Below are positions 60,573 to 64,000 of a stretch of 64,000 nt of DNA, one piece after another; position 1 is the first letter of the stretch; each line of letters opens with the position of its first letter. A program made the position numbers and the translations under genes. Below the pieces are notes generated by a model. It had not been told where the DNA came from, did no database searches, and was given only the letters and a program-made list of their open reading frames with translations. This stretch comes from Rhodosporidiobolus odoratus (lineage: Eukaryota > Basidiomycota > Microbotryomycetes > Sporidiobolales > Sporidiobolaceae): the NCBI GenBank assembly GCA_034387635.1, contig JAOANU010000001.1, positions 2,356,001 through 2,420,000 of the forward strand. The letters are read 5' to 3'.

Positions 60573-63500
60573 GATGGCGAGTGTAAGGGTAGAGACGCGC
60601 AGGAAGGAAGGAAGGCGAGGGGGGGGGGACGGGACTAGGCTGCGGGGAGGAGCGGAAATTAGCCTCGTCGACTCAAGTCAGCTCGCCTTGTGAAAGTGAG
60701 CGCCTGATGATGCGGCAGTGAAGGCGCGTGACCTCGTGCCAGAGATGTCAACCTCGATGGCCGAAGGAGGAAGGTCGAGTCTCAGGCCGGCTCAGAATGC
60801 GACCGCACCTCGCGCCTCACCTTGTCGAGCAGAACAGGGTACGGGCGGCTGAGCTGAGCGCTTCATGCCATACAGCTCAAGACCTTCCCCTTCGAGCGAT
60901 CAAGGTGATGCAGTGGGAGAAGCGGGTGAACGCACCTTGCTAGTTTAGTAGCTCCTCCCAGTGGTTTACGGGTCGACGCGTGGTCCTTTCACGCGCTCGA
61001 ACCGATTCAGGCTGTGTTGTTTGTTGGTGAAGAGACGCGAAGCGGGAGGAGGGTGTTATTCGCGTCTGAGAGGGTTGACGGAGTCGGTTGGTTGCGGTCT
61101 GAGTGGTGTTCGCTGGACTGTAGAAGGAGTGTGCACCCGATGCTGAGTATTCAAGAGAGAGTCGACGGTAAGTGAACGAGTGTGACGGAAATCAAGATTG
61201 AAAGAGGCGGGAACTTGTTCATCATTGCAGTCTGCATCCCGCTGTGCTGTTCAACTCCGCTTTATGCTTATCCCGGCTCGTCCAGCTGCTTTCACAGAGG
61301 TCCCTTCACCACCACGAACGCGTCACATGGCTTCTCCTGCCGCCGTCGCTTATCTTCATTTCTTCACCCACCATCAAGCCGTCAAGCCTATTCTTGCCTT
61401 ATCAGCAGCCGCAGGGGCGAGGGGAACGCACCAGGGACCTCGAGACAAGCTGCGGGTACAGCATGGGCGCGCAAGTATCCTGCACCGCTCCACATTCTGC
61501 ACTAAAACGTCTGCTGTCCCTCGCCGCACCATCATTCGCCTCTCGTAGTCTCCGTGTCGGCTCTGCCTACCAGTCCGCCTTACTGCTGAACGGGCTACTG
61601 TCCGCACCAGCTACGATATGCGCCGTGACGAGAACACACGGACGCCGCTGGCCCTTGTCGAGCGCTCTACGACCGTCCTTTTTTACTTTGCTTCCCTAAA
61701 AAACACTTGCGCCTGTCACCTAGGGCCTTCCCGACGCACCCGTCACAACCGTCCGGCAGCCTGAAGTCCTTGCTCACAATACCGATGTCGTAGAAACCGC
61801 ATCCGGTGGGTCAGCTCGAGACGATTTGTTGACGCTAGGCTTTCTTCCCGCTCGACCCCCTCGCTCGCTCGTACCGCTTTCCCTCCAGTCTCTGTTGTCG
61901 CTGCTGCTTCGTTCTCCCTTCGTCAATCAGCCCCCGCTGCGCCGTCACCTTCATGCAGAGCAAGTCCCTCGATACCCGCAGCGCGCCTTTTTTTCTTTCT
62001 TCTTCTCGCAACGAGAAGACGGGGACGGGACTCCCTGTCATCCTCCTTTCGAGCGGTGACGAGCAGCTGACTATTTTGACTACTCCGTCCACGATCACGC
62101 TACACGCTTTGCTGCCTCGCAAGCGAGCGCCTCCTTACCTCCTTTGTCTCCGTCCCTCCTTCTCATCGTCCCGACGTCCCTCGACGACCTGTCTCTAAGC
62201 TAGCCCACCCACCTGGGCACCATTCGCAGACTCAGAACCGTCAGCGAGCCCATGCCATCGGCCAGCGGGAGTACCCCATCAACTCCCCGCTCGATCGCCA
62301 GGACTGGTCCAAGTCGAAATGCCCAAGTTGATCAAGTCATCAGGAGTTGCAGCAACTCACGCTCTCCACCGTTCTCTACATCCTACTCGATGAGAACACT
62401 GCAGCTACTCTGACAGCAAGTCGAGCCACCTCGTACAGACCGGTTCGTTACCGCCTTCTCATTCCCCCTCACGTCGTCAGAGGAGATGTCGTTCAGCCGG
62501 GAATGGAAGTGGGTGAGAGACGAAGTGAGATGGCGGGTAGCACTGATGTTACCGGTACCGGGACGATAAGGCGGACGTGACGGGACGGTTGGTGCTTTGA
62601 GCGAGATGGCGAGGCGGCATGTGATGATCAACGCGTCGAGATTCAAACAAGGCGGGGCGCGGTGGACGCTGGACGGGGGATAAGCAGCGCAGAGCTATGG
62701 CACAGCGGGCGCGCCGTGCAGCAGATCTCTTCACGAGGAGGAAGGTGCACCAAACAATACTGATTTTCTTTCGATGCCTTGTACAGCTCTGCATCTCGCC
62801 TCCGATGCGCTCACCCTTGCGCTCACCGTTCCTTCCCTTGCTTTCGGCAGATCGACGCCTATGGACGACGCGCTAAACGAAATCTGAGCAGAAGTAAACT
62901 TGGAGCCTCCAATTCTCTTCTTCGATGCTCGACGCGCGCGCCGGCGTTTGTTTGGCGACTTCGCACACCGTGCAGCGGTCTTGCTGTCGCTGTCAGTAGC
63001 GCTGGGGGCTACGAGCAGCGCAACGGTGCGGCATAGACGCGCAGGCGAAGGAGAACGAGGCTTGCCAGCCGCGCAGCTTCGCCGTTTTTGTTCGTCGCCT
63101 TTGCCACTCTTTCATCCTGCGCCCGCTGGGGCTTCACCGATCACAGTCCGTCCTTTTTCCCAGTTGCGCTCGCCTGCAGCAGCAGCTGGCGTTTCAGCGG
63201 GGGAGGTACCGACTTGCCGACGACCTTTTTCACGCTGGCTTGCCTTACCTTCGCTTCCCTTCCGCTCGCCCATGGATGCCGATTCACTGGCTCCAGGATG
63301 TTCTCGGGACTGTTGCTGACGGCCACAACGGTAACGTCGTGAACAACCGCCGCTTCCTGCCTTGTTTCATGGCCCAACTGCCGACGATGGATAGAATACT
63401 GTCCTGACCGTACGAGTCAGTACCTACACCTATACCGATCTCGCTTGTGAGTACTCTGTCAGTAGTTATCATTCAATCTCCAGTAATCTCCAGTAGTAGG

Positions 63501-63815
63501 TTGACTGATCGTTCTTTTCGTTATCACCTTGGCCTCAATTGGACATAGACGCGTCTAGGACGCGAATATACTTCAAGCGGAAAGGGCTCGACCTGGAGCT
63601 CGACGCGGTCACCGGCATCGGGGCCTCGGCAAACAAACCTACGCCAACCTGCCTACCTGAGCCTGTTTGTGCGCGCCATCCTTTCCTCTTTCTCTCCTTT
63701 CCATTTCACCGGCTCTACCTGTCTTTCCCCCTCGTCGCTCGCTTCAGCTCCCACCCTTTCACTCGCTTCTCGCGCCTGATTGCCCACACTCGTTTCACAC
63801 ACCCTTCCCATCACC
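60573..63815. other. Long gene-poor stretch upstream of a secreted-protein gene
   Basis: 3.2 kb with no conserved protein block. Two plus-strand frames have moderate length (61953-62198 starting MQSKSLDTRSAPFF, and 62347-62580) but show no family resemblance. Pyrimidine-rich tracts appear toward the right end, as expected of leader regions. It may be a long promoter or hold an unrecognised intron-rich gene. Confidence 0.45.
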
Positions 63816-64000
63816 ATGCCTTCCATCAAGTCCTGCCTCGCCTCCATCGCGCTTGCCGCCTTCGCCTTCGCGCCCATCAACGCCGCTGCCACCACCTCCC
63901 ACGGTACGCTCTCTTCCCTTCACGGCGAGCGTTGTCGAGCGATCGCTCTTGCGAAGGCGTAGAACTTTCGCTCAACTCCTGCAAGACGCGTTCTCATCGC
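63816..64000 (+). CDS. Secreted protein, first exon only (cut by window edge)
   Basis: ATG at 63816 opens MPSIKSCLASIALAAFAFAP and then INAAATTSH, a textbook signal peptide (positive N-region, Ala/Leu/Phe core, small residues before the likely cut). Exon 1 ends with a GTACGC donor at about 63904, and the rest lies in or beyond the last 96 bases. Nothing can be said about the mature protein. The long gene-free stretch before it may be its regulatory region. Confidence 0.5.

Overview
The window looks like a GC-rich nuclear chromosome segment of a basidiomycete yeast, most likely Pucciniomycotina (Rhodotorula/Sporobolomyces type). This placement is an inference from gene content and gene structure: compact genes, many 50-100 nt GT..AG introns, very small exons, and basidiomycete-like proteins. 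Most genes are broken into several exons, so the models below were built by joining conserved protein blocks across plausible splice sites and checking phase. Where I give exon ends, the summed coding length is a multiple of three unless stated.

Layout. 1-4836 (-) is a large nucleoporin of the Nup192/Nup205 family, cut by the left edge. 5464-7846 (+) is a decayed copy of a cysteine-rich secreted protein whose intact paralog lies at 28034-31672. 9807-13967 (+) is an Argonaute with all four slicer residues but two frame problems. 15080-16953 (-) is an endonuclease/exonuclease/phosphatase protein carrying about 500 bp of a perfect hexanucleotide repeat read as polyserine. 17058-18196 (+) is SUMO, built with three consecutive micro-exons. 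Next come a SWAP-like putative splicing factor, a BTB-domain protein, Vps55, Trm5 and an Mpo1-like membrane dioxygenase (18.6-26.8 kb). After the intact cysteine-rich gene come eIF1, a 64-residue fungal membrane-anchored peptide, Rab escort protein, an alpha/beta hydrolase, Rib7 and an aldehyde dehydrogenase (32.3-43.3 kb).

The most unusual part is 43.7-47.3 kb. It holds four tandem relatives of a small gene whose second exon matches the TEA/ATTS DNA-binding domain. Two copies look intact (45741-46292 and 46356-47265) and two carry in-frame stops. All four share a short motif after the domain that I do not recognise. TEA factors are usually single-copy regulators of fungal morphogenesis, so a cluster of miniature, partly decayed copies is unexpected.

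The right part holds proteasome alpha subunit Pre9/alpha3 with a large inserted loop, a Cdc15/SepH-type kinase with a C-terminal C1 domain, the cohesin kleisin Rad21/Scc1, and the first exon of a secreted protein at the right edge. Long stretches at 48.8-50.5, 55.0-57.9 and 60.6-63.8 kb show no gene I can defend.

The genes are mostly unrelated housekeeping functions (nuclear pore, protein modification and turnover, trafficking, tRNA modification, translation, cohesion, mitotic exit). They are interrupted by three fast-evolving parts: the cysteine-rich pair, Argonaute and the TEA-like cluster.
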